Assembly: GCF_006980715.1 (NCBI RefSeq)
Contig: NZ_SBHN01000003.1
Location: 124,001 to 188,000, forward strand
Origin: Telmatospirillum sp. J64-1
Lineage (GTDB): Bacteria; Pseudomonadota; Alphaproteobacteria; Rhodospirillales; Magnetospirillaceae
Length of the DNA stretch: 64,000 bases
Reading direction: 5' to 3'
The position numbers were made by a program, and so were the translations under genes. Below, piece by piece: positions 32,666-42,648 of the stretch (its first letter is position 1; each line of letters starts with the position of its first letter). The notes beneath the pieces were generated by a model. That model did not search any database. It was not told the DNA's origin and worked only from the letters and a program-made list of their open reading frames with translations.

Positions 32666-33894
32666 CGGGCACCTCCGGGAGCCAGCGCCGCCGTCGGCGA
32701 GGGCTGCTGTTGACCCTGGGCCTGCTGGCCCGGAGCCGGCGGCTGACCCTGACGGGGCCGCAATTCAGGCAAGGGCAGATAGGGCACCACGCCCCGGCCG
32801 CCGTTCTCGGCGGCAGGATCGATGATGATCTTGCTGGTGCCGCGCATGACTTCTTCCATGGTCTCCAGATACAGGCGGCGGGCCGTCACGTCCTCGGCAC
32901 CGACATAAGCCTGGTAGACCGACAGGAAGCGTTGGGCGTCACCTTCCGCCGCGTTGACGATCTGCTCGCGGTAGGCCTCGGCCTCCTGAACGATCCGTTC
33001 GGCTTCGCCTCGGGCACGCGGGATGATGTCGTTGCGATAGGCCTCGGCCTCGTTGCGCAGACGCTCCTGGTCGGCGCGGGCACGCTGCACGTCGTTGAAC
33101 GCATCCACGACCGGGGCAGGCGGGTCGACGCTCAGCAGCTGGACCTGGGTGATCGTCACCCCGGCACCGTATTCGTCGAGCAATGCCTGAAGCCGGTCGC
33201 GCGTGGCGATTTCGATCTCGGCACGGCCGGCGGTCAGGGCGCTTTGGATCGGCGTCTGGCCGATGATGTCGCGCATCACCGATTCGGCGGCGGCACGCAC
33301 GGTGCCGTCCGGATCGCGGATGTTGAACAAATACTGCCCGGCATCGTTGATGACCCAGAAGACCGAGAAATCGATATCGACGATGTTCTCGTCACCCGTC
33401 AGCATGATGCTTTCTTCGGGCACGTCGCGTACGCCGGCGGCGCGCATGCCGGGACGCGGGATTTCCCCGCCCTGGGCGCGATAGCCGATCTGCACCAGAT
33501 TGGTCTGGGTGACGTTGGGCTTGATCACCGTCTCGATGGGAGACGGCAAATGGTAATGCAGGCCGGGACCGGTGGTATCCACCCACTTGCCGAAGCGCAG
33601 GACCACACCCTGTTCACTGGGGTTGACGCGATAGAAGCCGGTCGCCCCCCACAGGGCCAAGCCGATCAGCGCCACGAGCGCCAGGGCACGGCCGCCGCCG
33701 AAGCCGCCGGGCATCAGGCGCTTGAAGCGGTCCTGGCTCTTGCGGATCAGCTCTTCGATATCCGGCGGCTGCGGACCGCCGCCGCCACCGCCGCCACCAC
33801 CGCCGCCGGGGCGGCCCCACGGGCCACCGCCGCCGCTATTACCTCCGCCGCTACCCCAGGGGCCGCCGCCCCCGCCTTGAGGAGTCCAAGGCAT
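32662..33894 (-). CDS. hflK: FtsH modulator HflK
   Basis: The 410-residue product has a glycine-rich N-terminal tail (about residues 5-45, mostly Gly, Pro and Trp), one membrane span (ALALVALIGLALWGATGFY), a band-7 domain (NPSEQGVVLRFGKWV onward) and a C-terminal helical and Gln-rich region. Start ATG 33894 has GGAAGGA; the longer frame to 33942 crosses an upstream hairpin. Pairs with hflC. Confidence 0.93.
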   Translation of the reverse strand: MPWTPQGGGGGPWGSGGGNSGGGGPWGRPGGGGGGGGGGGPQPPDIEELIRKSQDRFKRLMPGGFGGGRALALVALIGLALWGATGFYRVNPSEQGVVLRFGKWVDTTGPGLHYHLPSPIETVIKPNVTQTNLVQIGYRAQGGEIPRPGMRAAGVRDVPEESIMLTGDENIVDIDFSVFWVINDAGQYLFNIRDPDGTVRAAAESVMRDIIGQTPIQSALTAGRAEIEIATRDRLQALLDEYGAGVTITQVQLLSVDPPAPVVDAFNDVQRARADQERLRNEAEAYRNDIIPRARGEAERIVQEAEAYREQIVNAAEGDAQRFLSVYQAYVGAEDVTARRLYLETMEEVMRGTSKIIIDPAAENGGRGVVPYLPLPELRPRQGQPPAPGQQAQGQQQPSPTAALAPGGAR

Positions 33895-33916
33895 CGAGTA
33901 TCCTTCCCTTTCATTG

Positions 33917-33948
33917 AGTGTCCCGTCAGAGAGACCGGACACTTTTTT
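33917..33948 (+). terminator. Hairpin with T-run upstream of hflK
   Basis: AGTGTCC-C-GTC-AGAGA-GAC-C-GGACACT then TTTTTT on the plus strand. It faces against hflK and towards mrp, so it may stop antisense transcription; on the minus strand it is only a 5' leader hairpin. Confidence 0.5.
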
Positions 33949-34123
33949 ACAAGTCTGAGCTTAGCACCATAGCAAAATCCACAGCAAAATTGGTGCTGCG
34001 CCCTATATCACGGTCAGCTAGAGTGCCATCCGCGCTTCATACACTAAAGCTCCCCGCAAAGAAGGGAAGCCTATAACACCAAAGCGTCCAGGGGATATGT
34101 GAAAAGGCAAGGAGTTTTCAAGC

Positions 34124-35284
34124 ATGGCGCAGGTCACGGAAGAACAGGTCCTTACAGCCCTGCGTGGGGTTCTGGACCCCGATAAAAAGGCAGATATCGT
34201 TAGCCTTGGGATGGTGCAGGGACTGGCCGTCAAGGACGGGCATGTCGCCTTCGCCATCGAGGTCGATCCCCAGCGCGGCCCTCATCTCGAACCACTGCGC
34301 AAACAGGCCGAAAAGGTCGTCGATGCCCTACCGGGCGTGCTGACCGCCTCGGCCGTGCTGACCGCCCAGCGCCAGGGCGGCGGCCAACAGCAGCAACAGG
34401 GCGGACACCAGCACGGCCCGGGTTGCGGCCATGGCGGCGGCCACGGCCATAGCCACGGCGCGGCCCAGCCCGACAGCCTGCTGCCCACCGTCAAGTCGGT
34501 GATCGCCGTCGCCTCGGGCAAGGGCGGCGTCGGCAAGTCCACCACCTCGATCAACCTGGCCCTGGCCCTGTCGCAGCTGGGCCTGAAGGTCGCCCTGTTC
34601 GACGCCGACATCTACGGCCCCTCGGCACCGCGCATGCTGGGCCTGTCGGGCGAACAGCCGACCTCGCCGGACGGCAAGACCATGCTGCCGCTGGAAGGCT
34701 ATGGCATCAAGGTCATGTCCATGGGCTTCATGGTGGAAGAGGCCAGCCCCATCGTCTGGCGCGGCCCGATGGTCATGGGTGCGCTGGAGCAGATGCTGCG
34801 CGACGTGCGCTGGGGCGAGATCGACGTCATGGTCATCGACATGCCGCCCGGCACCGGCGATGCCCAGCTCACCATCACCCAACGCGTGCCGCTGGCCGGC
34901 GCGGTGGTGGTCTCGACCCCGCAGGACATCGCCCTGCTGGACGCCCGCAAGGGTCTGAACATGTTCCGCAAGGTCGACGTGCCCATTCTCGGCATCATCG
35001 AGAACATGAGCTACCACGTCTGCCCCAAATGCGGCCATGAGGAGCATATCTTCGGCCATGGCGGCGCCCAGACCGAAGCCAAGCGCCTGAACTGCGACTT
35101 CCTCGGCGAAGTGCCGCTGCATGTGGATATCCGCAGCACCTCGGACCGGGGCGAGCCGATCGTCGTCAGCAAACCCTCAAGCCCGCATGCCCAGGCCTAC
35201 CGGGACATCGCCCAGAAGGTCTGGAACAAGATCCAGGCCGGCCAGCAGGCCAGCCGCCAGGGTCCGCGCTTCGTCACCGAGTAA
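34124..35284 (+). CDS. mrp: Mrp/ApbC-type iron-sulfur cluster carrier ATPase
   Basis: Mrp proteins hold and transfer Fe-S clusters. The 386-residue product has an N-terminal MIP18-like domain (ALRGVLDPDKKADIVSLGMV, residues about 7-75), a His/Gly-rich linker (GHGGGHGHSHG, about 95-115), the deviant P-loop KGGVGKSTTSIN, and a CPKCGHEEH motif with the CxxC that binds the cluster. It is divergent from hflK and preceded by AAGGAG. Confidence 0.92.
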   Translation: MAQVTEEQVLTALRGVLDPDKKADIVSLGMVQGLAVKDGHVAFAIEVDPQRGPHLEPLRKQAEKVVDALPGVLTASAVLTAQRQGGGQQQQQGGHQHGPGCGHGGGHGHSHGAAQPDSLLPTVKSVIAVASGKGGVGKSTTSINLALALSQLGLKVALFDADIYGPSAPRMLGLSGEQPTSPDGKTMLPLEGYGIKVMSMGFMVEEASPIVWRGPMVMGALEQMLRDVRWGEIDVMVIDMPPGTGDAQLTITQRVPLAGAVVVSTPQDIALLDARKGLNMFRKVDVPILGIIENMSYHVCPKCGHEEHIFGHGGAQTEAKRLNCDFLGEVPLHVDIRSTSDRGEPIVVSKPSSPHAQAYRDIAQKVWNKIQAGQQASRQGPRFVTE

Positions 35285-35317
35285 GGTATCTCTGGGCCCT
35301 GCCCGTATCCACATTTC

Positions 35318-35401
35318 ACTCGTCATTCCCGCGAAAGCGGGAATCCATGTCACGGCTCCTTTCTGGACCTGACATGGGCTCCCGCCTCCGCGGGAGCGAC
35401 G
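35318..35401. repeat. Dispersed palindromic intergenic repeat, copy C (short form)
   Basis: TTCCCGCGAAAGCGGGAA and CTCCCGCCTCCGCGGGAG are joined by a different, shorter spacer than in the other copies. The TGACAAA ends are absent. Confidence 0.8.
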
Positions 35402-35432
35402 AGACAAGGATGTTCAAGCAGACCAGAAAAGC

Positions 35433-35467
35433 AAAACGGCGGCTCCTTGCGGAGCCGCCGTTTCGTT
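35433..35467. terminator. Bidirectional terminator between mrp and fba
   Basis: AAAACGGCGGCTCC-TTGC-GGAGCCGCCGTTT with CGTTTT following. It serves both converging genes. Confidence 0.85.
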
Positions 35468-35487
35468 TTGTTCGCCTGTGCCCGGAC

Positions 35488-36567
35488 TTACTGGGCGGCC
35501 ATGGCCGTGACCTGGGGTTCCAGGTCGCCGGAGACATAGCGTTCGCTCATGGTTTCCAGGGACAGCGGACGGATCTTGCTGGCCCAGCCGGCGGCACCGA
35601 AGGCTTCGTAGCGGGCCTTGCAGATTTCCGACATGGCCTTGGTGGTTTCCTTCAGATACTTCCGCGGATCGAATTCCTTGGGATGATCAGCCAGGAATTT
35701 GCGGATGGTACCGGTCGAGGCCATGCGCAGGTCGGTGTCGATATTGATCTTGCGGACGCCATGCTTGATGGCTTCCACGATCTCTTCCACCGGCACGCCA
35801 TAGGTCTGGCCCAGGTCGCCACCGTAATTATTGATGATCTGCAGCCATTCCTGCGGCACCGAGGACGAGCCGTGCATCACCAGATGGGTGTTGGGGATGC
35901 GGGCATGGATTTCCTTGACGCGGCCGATGGCCAGGATGTCGCCGGTCGGCGGACGGGTGAACTTGTAGGCGCCATGGCTGGTGCCGATGGCGATGGCCAG
36001 GGCGTCCACCTTGGTCTTGGCGACGAAATCGGCGGCCTGCTCGGGATCGGTCAGCATCTGGCTGTGATCGAGCGTGCCTTCCGCGCCGACGCCGTCTTCC
36101 TCGCCGGCCTGGCCGGTTTCGAGCGAGCCCAGGCAGCCCAGTTCGCCCTCGACCGACACGCCGCAGGCATGGGCCATGTCGACCACCTTGGCGGTGACGT
36201 CGACATTGTATTCATAGGAAGACGGGGTCTTGCCGTCGGTCATCAGCGAGCCGTCCATCATCACCGAGCTGAAGCCCGACTGGATGGAGCGCATGCAGAC
36301 CTGCGGCGAGGTGCCGTGATCCTGGTGCATGCAGACCGGGATATGCGGGAAGGCCTCGGTGGCGGCGAGGATCAGGTGGCGCAGGAAGGGTTCGCCGGCA
36401 TATTTGCGGGCACCGGCCGAGCCTTGCAGGATGACCGGGCTGTCGGTGGCCGCCGCGGCCTCCATGATCGCCTTGACCTGTTCCATGTTGTTGACGTTGA
36501 ACGCCGGAATCCCGTAGCCGTTCTCAGCCGCATGGTCGAGCAGTTGGCGAAGCGAAATGAGTGCCAT
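35488..36567 (-). CDS. cbbA: Class II fructose-bisphosphate aldolase (Calvin-cycle type)
   Basis: The zinc enzyme joins dihydroxyacetone phosphate with glyceraldehyde-3-phosphate, or with erythrose-4-phosphate to sedoheptulose bisphosphate. The 359-residue product has [11 protein letters not shown] with zinc-binding His, [13 protein letters not shown], and GTSHGAYKF with the second zinc His. It is the last gene of the block after tkt, 15 bases downstream. Confidence 0.95.
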   Translation of the reverse strand: MALISLRQLLDHAAENGYGIPAFNVNNMEQVKAIMEAAAATDSPVILQGSAGARKYAGEPFLRHLILAATEAFPHIPVCMHQDHGTSPQVCMRSIQSGFSSVMMDGSLMTDGKTPSSYEYNVDVTAKVVDMAHACGVSVEGELGCLGSLETGQAGEEDGVGAEGTLDHSQMLTDPEQAADFVAKTKVDALAIAIGTSHGAYKFTRPPTGDILAIGRVKEIHARIPNTHLVMHGSSSVPQEWLQIINNYGGDLGQTYGVPVEEIVEAIKHGVRKINIDTDLRMASTGTIRKFLADHPKEFDPRKYLKETTKAMSEICKARYEAFGAAGWASKIRPLSLETMSERYVSGDLEPQVTAMAAQ

Positions 36568-36582
36568 CTGAATTTCTCTCCC

Positions 36583-38595
36583 TTATTTGGCCTTACCCAG
36601 GCGGGCCATCGCGATATCGGCAACCGACTGGGCGGTGATGTCGAAATGGGCGTAGAGCTGCTCGGCCGGGCCGGAAGCCCCGAAGCTCCTCATGCCGACC
36701 ACGGCGCCTTCGTCGCCGACCCAGCGCTCCCACCCGAAGGTGCTGCCTGCCTCGATGGCGATGCGCAGGCCAGACCCCAGAACCTTGCGACGGTAATCGG
36801 TCGGCTGCTGCGCGAACAGTTCCCAACAAGGCATAGAAACAACGGCAGTAGCGATACCGACTTCATGCAGCATGGCCTGGGCGACCAGGGCGACAGGCAC
36901 TTCGGTCCCGGTCGCCAGGATGGTCACCTGGCGCGGCTGGTCGGGTTCGGACAGCACATAGGCACCCCGTGCCGACAGATTCTCTTCCACATGGTCCTGA
37001 CGCACGGTCGGGATGTTGTGGCGCGACAGGGCGAAGACGCTCGGACCGCCTTCGTTCGACAGCGCCACTTCATAGCATTCAGCCGTCTCGACCGCATCGC
37101 AGGGGCGGAAAACCAGCACATTGGGCATCGCGCGCAGGGACGCAAGATGTTCAATCGGCTGATGGGTCGGCCCATCTTCGCCCAGCCCGATGGAATCATG
37201 GGTCAACACATAGAGAACCCGCTGACCCATCAGGGCGGACATGCGCAAGGCCGGACGGAGATAGTCGGAGAAGACGAAGAAGGTGCCGCCATAGGGCACG
37301 AAACCGCCATGCAGGGCCAGGCCGTTCATCGCCGCGGCCATGCCGTGCTCGCGCACGCCGTAATGCAGGTAGCGGCCCGAGAAGTCGGTCGGGGTGACCG
37401 AGCGGGTGGACTTGGTGATGGTCAGGTTGGAATGGGTCAGGTCGGCCGAGCCGCCCACCAGTTCCGGAATGGCGGCAGTCAGGACTTCCAGCACTTCCTG
37501 GCTGGCCTTGCGGGTCGCCCATTTCGGCTGTTCTTCCGACACCTTCTTCTTGAAGGCGGTCAGCTTGTCCTGCCAGCCCGCGGGCAGGCGGCCGGACAGG
37601 GTGCGCAGGAATTCGGCCTTGGCCTCGGCCGGCATGGCTTCGACCCGGCCTTCCCAGGCGCGGCGGGCATCGGCCCCGCGCGACCCGGCCAGGCGCCAGG
37701 CGGTCAGGATGGAGTCCGGCACCTCGAAGGGCGCATGGGGCCAGCCCAGCTTTTCGCGCATACCGGCGATCTCGTCGGCCCCCAGCGGCGCGCCATGGGT
37801 CTTTTCCGAACCGGCCTTGGTCGGGGCGCCATAGCCGATGGTGGTGCGGCAGGCGATCAGCGAGGGCTTGTCGGACTTGCGGGCGGCATCGATGGCGGCG
37901 GCGATGGCTTCCGGATCATGGCCGTCGACGCGGCAGACATCCCAGTTGGAGGCCTGGAAACGCATCAGCTGGTCGTCGGAGACGGCCATCTCGGTGTCGC
38001 CGTCGATGCAGATATGGTTGTCGTCCCACAGCACGATCAGCTTGTTCAGGCGCAGATGGCCGGCCAGCGAGATGGCTTCCTGGCTGATACCTTCCATCAG
38101 GCAGCCGTCACCGGCGATGACATAGGTGTAGTGGTCGACGATGTCCGAGCCGTGGCGGGCGGCCAGCATCTTTTCCGCCAGGGCGAAACCGACGGCATTG
38201 GCGATACCCTGGCCCAGCGGCCCGGTGGTGGTTTCGGCCGCCGAGACATGACCGAATTCCGGGTGACCGGCGGTACGGGCGCCGAGCTGGCGGAAATTCT
38301 TGATCTGCTCGATATTGATATCCTCGTAGCCGGTCAGGTAGGCCAGCGAGTAGAGGAGCATCGAGCCATGGCCGGCGGAAAGGATGAAGCGATCGCGATC
38401 GGCCCAGCGGGGATGATTGGCGTCGAATTTCAGGAAGCGCGTAAACAGAACCGTCGCCACATCCGCCATGCCCATGGGCATTCCGGGATGGCCGGACTTG
38501 GCCTTTTCCACCGCATCCACGGAAAGGAAGCGGATGGCATTGGCCAATTCGGCATGGCTGGCCTGAGACGGAGCCGTGGCAAGCTGGGCTGTCAT
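36583..38595 (-). CDS. cbbT: Transketolase
   Basis: Transketolase moves two-carbon units between sugars in the Calvin and pentose phosphate pathways with thiamine diphosphate. The 670-residue product has [12 protein letters not shown], the ThDP metal motif ([15 protein letters not shown]), the catalytic Glu region ([16 protein letters not shown]) and the RHNIP segment. ATG 38595 gives the usual length. It lies 16 bases after prk. Confidence 0.95.
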   Translation of the reverse strand: MTAQLATAPSQASHAELANAIRFLSVDAVEKAKSGHPGMPMGMADVATVLFTRFLKFDANHPRWADRDRFILSAGHGSMLLYSLAYLTGYEDINIEQIKNFRQLGARTAGHPEFGHVSAAETTTGPLGQGIANAVGFALAEKMLAARHGSDIVDHYTYVIAGDGCLMEGISQEAISLAGHLRLNKLIVLWDDNHICIDGDTEMAVSDDQLMRFQASNWDVCRVDGHDPEAIAAAIDAARKSDKPSLIACRTTIGYGAPTKAGSEKTHGAPLGADEIAGMREKLGWPHAPFEVPDSILTAWRLAGSRGADARRAWEGRVEAMPAEAKAEFLRTLSGRLPAGWQDKLTAFKKKVSEEQPKWATRKASQEVLEVLTAAIPELVGGSADLTHSNLTITKSTRSVTPTDFSGRYLHYGVREHGMAAAMNGLALHGGFVPYGGTFFVFSDYLRPALRMSALMGQRVLYVLTHDSIGLGEDGPTHQPIEHLASLRAMPNVLVFRPCDAVETAECYEVALSNEGGPSVFALSRHNIPTVRQDHVEENLSARGAYVLSEPDQPRQVTILATGTEVPVALVAQAMLHEVGIATAVVSMPCWELFAQQPTDYRRKVLGSGLRIAIEAGSTFGWERWVGDEGAVVGMRSFGASGPAEQLYAHFDITAQSVADIAMARLGKAK

Positions 38596-38611
38596 CGAGA
38601 TCTGATCCTTT

Positions 38612-39553
38612 TTAGATCGCATAGTGTCCAAGGGCGGCCTTCACCAGGTGAAAGGTGATCAATAGCTGCGACAAGGCGAGCGGGTGGCTGATGCCGGTCC
38701 GGTTCTCGTTATCGGTGAACTGGCCCAGATTGGCACGCAGATGCCCTGCTTCGGGGATAAGGCTCCACAGGAGCTCTTCCATCGCCTTTGCGCGCTTGTC
38801 GTCGATATCGCCGGAAATTTCAAGAACATCGACCGGCTTTCCATCAACATCGCGCGATAAGTCCATGCGGAACCCACTTTTCGCGCCCGCGTCCAGGATC
38901 GGCGTGAGGTCGGGATGGGGCAAGGTGGGGCGCAGGACATGGCGCACATTCAGGCGGGCTCCGCTTTCATCCAGGTTGTGTTCCGGCGGATGGAAGCTGA
39001 CCACCATGTCGGCGAAGGTGCGCTGGGGCCTGATGAAATTGATGCTGTCGGACTTCCGCCGCTCGAAAGAGCGCAGAACCTCCTCCAGTCCATAGCCGCG
39101 CTTGGCCGTGTCACGCTGCACTTTCCATTTGACGCGCAGATTCTCGTCCGGTTCCAGATAGACCTTCACATCGTAGCAATCGCGCATCGCCCGCGAGGAA
39201 TAGCCGAGCAGCCCTTCCAGGATGATGTATTCCTTGGGCTCGACATATTCCGGCCGCCCCAGCGTGCCGTCCCGGTGGTCGTAGACCGGCTTCAGGATCG
39301 GCTCGCCGTTGCGCAGGGCACGGATGTGCTGTTCCAGGATGTCGATGTAATTGCCGCGCGGATCAAGGGCCGAGATGCCATTCTGTTCGCGTTCGGCACG
39401 GCTGTATCGGTGGTAGTCGTCGGTGCAAATGGTGAGGACGCGCTCCTGCCCCAGAATCTGGGCCACCCCTGCGGTCAAGGTCGTCTTTCCCGCAGCGGAA
39501 TCGCCGACGATTCCCAAGATGATGGGCCGGGTGATGTTCGGGTTGAGGGGCAT
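38612..39553 (-). CDS. cbbP: Phosphoribulokinase
   Basis: PRK makes ribulose-1,5-bisphosphate and is diagnostic for the Calvin cycle. The 313-residue product has the P-loop [16 protein letters not shown] (residues 14-29), DDYHRYSR and [19 protein letters not shown], the bacterial octameric type. RuBisCO is not in the window but must be elsewhere if the cycle works. Confidence 0.95.
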   Translation of the reverse strand: MPLNPNITRPIILGIVGDSAAGKTTLTAGVAQILGQERVLTICTDDYHRYSRAEREQNGISALDPRGNYIDILEQHIRALRNGEPILKPVYDHRDGTLGRPEYVEPKEYIILEGLLGYSSRAMRDCYDVKVYLEPDENLRVKWKVQRDTAKRGYGLEEVLRSFERRKSDSINFIRPQRTFADMVVSFHPPEHNLDESGARLNVRHVLRPTLPHPDLTPILDAGAKSGFRMDLSRDVDGKPVDVLEISGDIDDKRAKAMEELLWSLIPEAGHLRANLGQFTDNENRTGISHPLALSQLLITFHLVKAALGHYAI

Positions 39554-39611
39554 CCGTTCCTCCAGAAGGCGCGGTGCCCTTATATAACATTCGCGTCAAA
39601 GATGGTTAGAG

Positions 39612-39745
39612 CAGTTTCGAGCCTCTGCAGGCGCATGCACCGAGAGGCCCCCGCGGGGCTCTTCCGCATCAGGTTTATAGGATTGATGAGAAAGCATAAA
39701 TTAGCTTCGCCCTGAGGAGCCGCAAAGCGACGTCTCGAAGAGACT
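39612..39745. repeat. Diverged copy of a second dispersed palindromic repeat
   Basis: The stretch GAGGAGCCGCAAAGCGACGT with CTCGAAG matches one arm of the repeat at 52071-52181. The other arm (TTTCGAGCCTCTGC) is poorly preserved. Confidence 0.6.
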
Positions 39746-39770
39746 GGCAGGGCAAAGGCCGGGCAGGATG

Positions 39771-39922
39771 CCGACAAACCCCTTTCCTCGTCACTCCCGC
39801 GAAAGCGGGAGTCCATGGAGCCGCAGCATCCATATTTCGCGGCTTATATCTTTGCGATCCCCAACATGGACCCCCGCCTTCGCGGGGGTGACGTTTTCTG
39901 CGGGCGGCACCGGCTTTGCCAG
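39771..39922. repeat. Dispersed palindromic intergenic repeat, copy B
   Basis: Full-length core with CGACAAA and TTTGCCAG ends and both hairpins. It separates prk from the FBPase gene. Flanks hold near-direct repeats GGCAAAGGCCGGGC and GGCCAAAGGCCCGGC. Confidence 0.85.
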
Positions 39923-39947
39923 CATTCCGACAGGCCAAAGGCCCGGC

Positions 39948-40934
39948 CTAGTCCGCCCCAGCCTTGCGCAGCCGGTGATAGGTGGTCAGGAACTGGCGCT
40001 CGCCGGTGGTGCCGCTGACCATCATGGTATGGGTCTTCTCGCTGTCCTGGCAGCGTTCCACGCCTTCGAGCAGCAGACCGGTGGTGATTCCGGTGGCGCA
40101 GAAATGCACCTGGTCGGACGTCACCAATTCCTCGCAGCGCCACCAGCGCTGGATGTCCATCCCCTGCTCCAGCACGGCCAGCTTCTCGCTGGCGAGCTGC
40201 GGGTCGATACGGCCCAGGAATTCGCCGCCCATGGCGCGGATGGCGCAGGCCGAAAGCATGCCTTCGGGCGTACCGCCCGTGCCCATCAGCGCATCGATGC
40301 CGGAATTGGGAATGGCCGCCATCACCGCCCCGGCCACGTCGCCGGCGGGATAGAGGGCGACACGGGCGCCGGCGCGGTGCAGCCGTTCCACCAGGTCGCG
40401 GTGACGCGGCTTTTCCAGCACATAGATGGTTAGCTCGCCCACCTTCTTGCCAAGCGTCCGGGACAGCACGTTCAGCTTTTCCTCGACCGGCGAGTCCGGG
40501 TCGATCAGGCCGCGCACCTGCGGCGGCCCGGCGAATTTTTCCATGTAGAAGGCGGGACCGGGATCGAACAGGCTGCCATGCGGGGCCATAGCGATGACGG
40601 CCATGGCATTGGTCATGCCCTTGGCGAGATAGCTGGTGCCTTCCACCGGATCGACGGCTATGTCGTAGCGGGGCGGCTGGGCCGGATCGCCGATGCGTTC
40701 ACCGCTGTACAGCCGGGGGGATTCCTCCTGGCTGCCCTCGCCGATGACCAGCAGGCCGTTGATGCCCAGCCGGTCCAAGCCGTCGCCCATGGCGTCGATG
40801 GCGGCGCGGTCGCCCTGGCATTTGTTGCCCTGGCCGATACAATCCCAGGCGGCACGGGCTGCGGCTTCGGTCACGGCGCGCAAGCCCCAGGTGAGGCCGG
40901 GCGCCACCGCCAGATCCTCTTGGACGATGCTCAT
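39948..40934 (-). CDS. glpX: Class II fructose-1,6-bisphosphatase (GlpX type)
   Basis: The enzyme removes the 1-phosphate of fructose-1,6-bisphosphate, and in some bacteria also of sedoheptulose bisphosphate, in carbon fixation and gluconeogenesis. The 328-residue product has VIGEGSQEESPRLYSGERIG with metal ligands, DPVEGTSYLAKG, and GTGGTPEGMLSACAIRAMGG (last 20 residues only quoted). It is the class II enzyme, whereas cbbF of many cbb operons is class I. ATG 40934 has GGGAGAGG. It heads the F-P-T-A order. Confidence 0.93.
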   Translation of the reverse strand: MSIVQEDLAVAPGLTWGLRAVTEAAARAAWDCIGQGNKCQGDRAAIDAMGDGLDRLGINGLLVIGEGSQEESPRLYSGERIGDPAQPPRYDIAVDPVEGTSYLAKGMTNAMAVIAMAPHGSLFDPGPAFYMEKFAGPPQVRGLIDPDSPVEEKLNVLSRTLGKKVGELTIYVLEKPRHRDLVERLHRAGARVALYPAGDVAGAVMAAIPNSGIDALMGTGGTPEGMLSACAIRAMGGEFLGRIDPQLASEKLAVLEQGMDIQRWWRCEELVTSDQVHFCATGITTGLLLEGVERCQDSEKTHTMMVSGTTGERQFLTTYHRLRKAGAD

Positions 40935-41048
40935 GCCTCTCCCGCTTTCTTTGCTTTTCTGCATCATGGGAAAACGGCCCCTCGAGACACAACACCCTTG
41001 GGTGTCGGCACCCTCTCTCTTGCGGGCAGGGCCTCCCCTACCCGGATT

Positions 41049-41678
41049 TCACCGTCCGTCGCGTCCCTTGAGATAGAACGCCACGGCCTGGGCGCGGTTC
41101 GAGACGCCCAGCTTGTCGTAGAGATTCTTCAGGTGGAACTTAACCGTGTTCAGCGAGATGTCGAGCTGCTGCGCCATCTGCTGGTTGGTCAGCCCGCCCG
41201 CCAGCGAAGACAGCAATTCCCGCTCGCGCGGGGTCAGCCCGGCGAAGGGATCGGCGGCCAGGCGGGCCACATCGATAAAGGGGAAGACCATCTTGCCAGC
41301 GGCGACGCTGGTGATGGTGTCCAGAAGCTGCTGCGGCGGATCGTTCTTCGAGCAGAACCCCGCCGCTCCCAAGGCCATGGCCTGGCGCGGCACATCGGCA
41401 TTGCCACTGCCGGTATAGACGATGATGCGCGGCGAATCGGCCTTGCCGCGCAAAGCCTGCAAGACGCCCCGTCCGTCGAGGAAGGGCATTTCCCAGCCGA
41501 TGACGCCCACGTCGAAATGCAGCCGCTCGGCGGCAGCCAGGAATCGTTCGCCATCGGAAGCGACCGTCAGAACGGAAAAGCGGTCGTCCCCCGAGAACAG
41601 CTTGATCAGGCTGCTCTGGAGCAACGGGTTCTTTTCGGCAATGACGATCTCGATCGGCTTCTTCTGCTGCAGCACCAT
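41049..41678 (-). CDS. LuxR/NarL-type regulator with a degenerate receiver domain
   Basis: The 209-residue product has a receiver domain (residues about 8-125) and a LuxR-type DNA-binding domain (LTPREREL at 148, TNQQMAQQLDISLNTVKFHL). The phosphoacceptor Asp is replaced: the usual LLDxxMP is VIGWEMP, with Gly61. The acidic pair is AEK instead of DD. The conserved Thr89 and Lys111 remain. It therefore cannot be phosphorylated in the usual way and may answer to a ligand, a partner or expression level. It lies 115 bases upstream of the FBPase gene in the same direction. Confidence 0.88.
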   Translation of the reverse strand: MVLQQKKPIEIVIAEKNPLLQSSLIKLFSGDDRFSVLTVASDGERFLAAAERLHFDVGVIGWEMPFLDGRGVLQALRGKADSPRIIVYTGSGNADVPRQAMALGAAGFCSKNDPPQQLLDTITSVAAGKMVFPFIDVARLAADPFAGLTPRERELLSSLAGGLTNQQMAQQLDISLNTVKFHLKNLYDKLGVSNRAQAVAFYLKGRDGR

Positions 41679-41833
41679 GGTGGTCCGATTGCTTGCTCCG
41701 GCGACGGGAACCTACCCAAATCCTACCCGCCTTGCGGCGACAATAGCGTAAATGCGCGCGAGCGCAAACCGCGCTCCGCGTTCAAGCCGCTTTTTTTCTT
41801 GTAAAATTTACCGGGCGGGACTCACGCCTCGAG

Positions 41834-42640
41834 TCAGGACGCCAATTCCCGGGAACGCCGGGTGGCGGCCTCGACGGCCTCGCTCATCAGCGCGGTCAAG
41901 CCGCCTTCCTCCCGCATCAGCACTTGAAGGGCGGCGAAGGTCGTGCCGCCGGGGCTGGTGACGTTCTGGCGCAGCGTCCCCGCCTCCTCGGAGGACTGGC
42001 GCAGCAATTCCCCCGCCCCCGAGACCGTGGCCCGCGCCAGGGAGAGGGCCAGATCGGCGGGCAGTCCGGCGCGGCGTCCGGCCTCGGCCAGGGCCTCGAC
42101 CATATGGAAGACATAGGCCGGCCCGCTGCCCGAGACGGCAGTGACGGCATCCATCAGGGCTTCGTCCGCCACCTCTTCCACCTGCCCCACCGCGGCCAGA
42201 AGATCGCGGCAGGCCGCGCGCTGGGCGGACGTGACATTGGCGTTGGCGCACAGGACGGTGATGCCGGCGCGCACGGCGGCCGGCGTGTTGGGCATGGCGC
42301 GGATGATCGCCGCCTCGCGGCCGAACAGCCCCTCGAAGAAGGCGATGGTCTTGCCCGCCGCGATGGAGAGGTAGACCACGTTGCGGAAACGCCCGTAGGC
42401 TGCGGCGACGTCGGCCATCACCTGGGGCTTGACCGCCAGGACCAGAACGTCGGGGGAGAAATCCTCCGGCACGTCCTGGGCGCCGCCCACGACACGGACC
42501 CGGCCGTCGAAGGTGCGGCGTGCGAAATCGCCGGGATCGACCACCACCACATCGGCGGGGGCCAGCCCCCGGTCCAGCCAGCCTTCCAGCATGGCCGCGC
42601 CCATCTTGCCGCAGCCGACCAGCAGAATCCGTGTCGTCAT
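41834..42640 (-). CDS. proC: Pyrroline-5-carboxylate reductase
   Basis: ProC makes proline from pyrroline-5-carboxylate with NAD(P)H. The 268-residue product has the Rossmann start LLVGCGKMGAAMLEGW, RAMPNTPAAVRAGITVL and the signature AGTLRQNVTSPGGTTFAAL. The long upstream frame is overlapped by the ybjN-like gene; ATG 42640 fits the family. Confidence 0.94.
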   Translation of the reverse strand: MTTRILLVGCGKMGAAMLEGWLDRGLAPADVVVVDPGDFARRTFDGRVRVVGGAQDVPEDFSPDVLVLAVKPQVMADVAAAYGRFRNVVYLSIAAGKTIAFFEGLFGREAAIIRAMPNTPAAVRAGITVLCANANVTSAQRAACRDLLAAVGQVEEVADEALMDAVTAVSGSGPAYVFHMVEALAEAGRRAGLPADLALSLARATVSGAGELLRQSSEEAGTLRQNVTSPGGTTFAALQVLMREEGGLTALMSEAVEAATRRSRELAS

Positions 42641-42648
42641 GTCAGGTC

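Noticed and set aside
35347-38658. A 1103-codon open frame on the plus strand
   Set aside because: It runs antisense across the aldolase and transketolase genes, which have full motif support. Its product is His/Gly/Asp-rich without domains, a normal by-product of GC-rich codon use.
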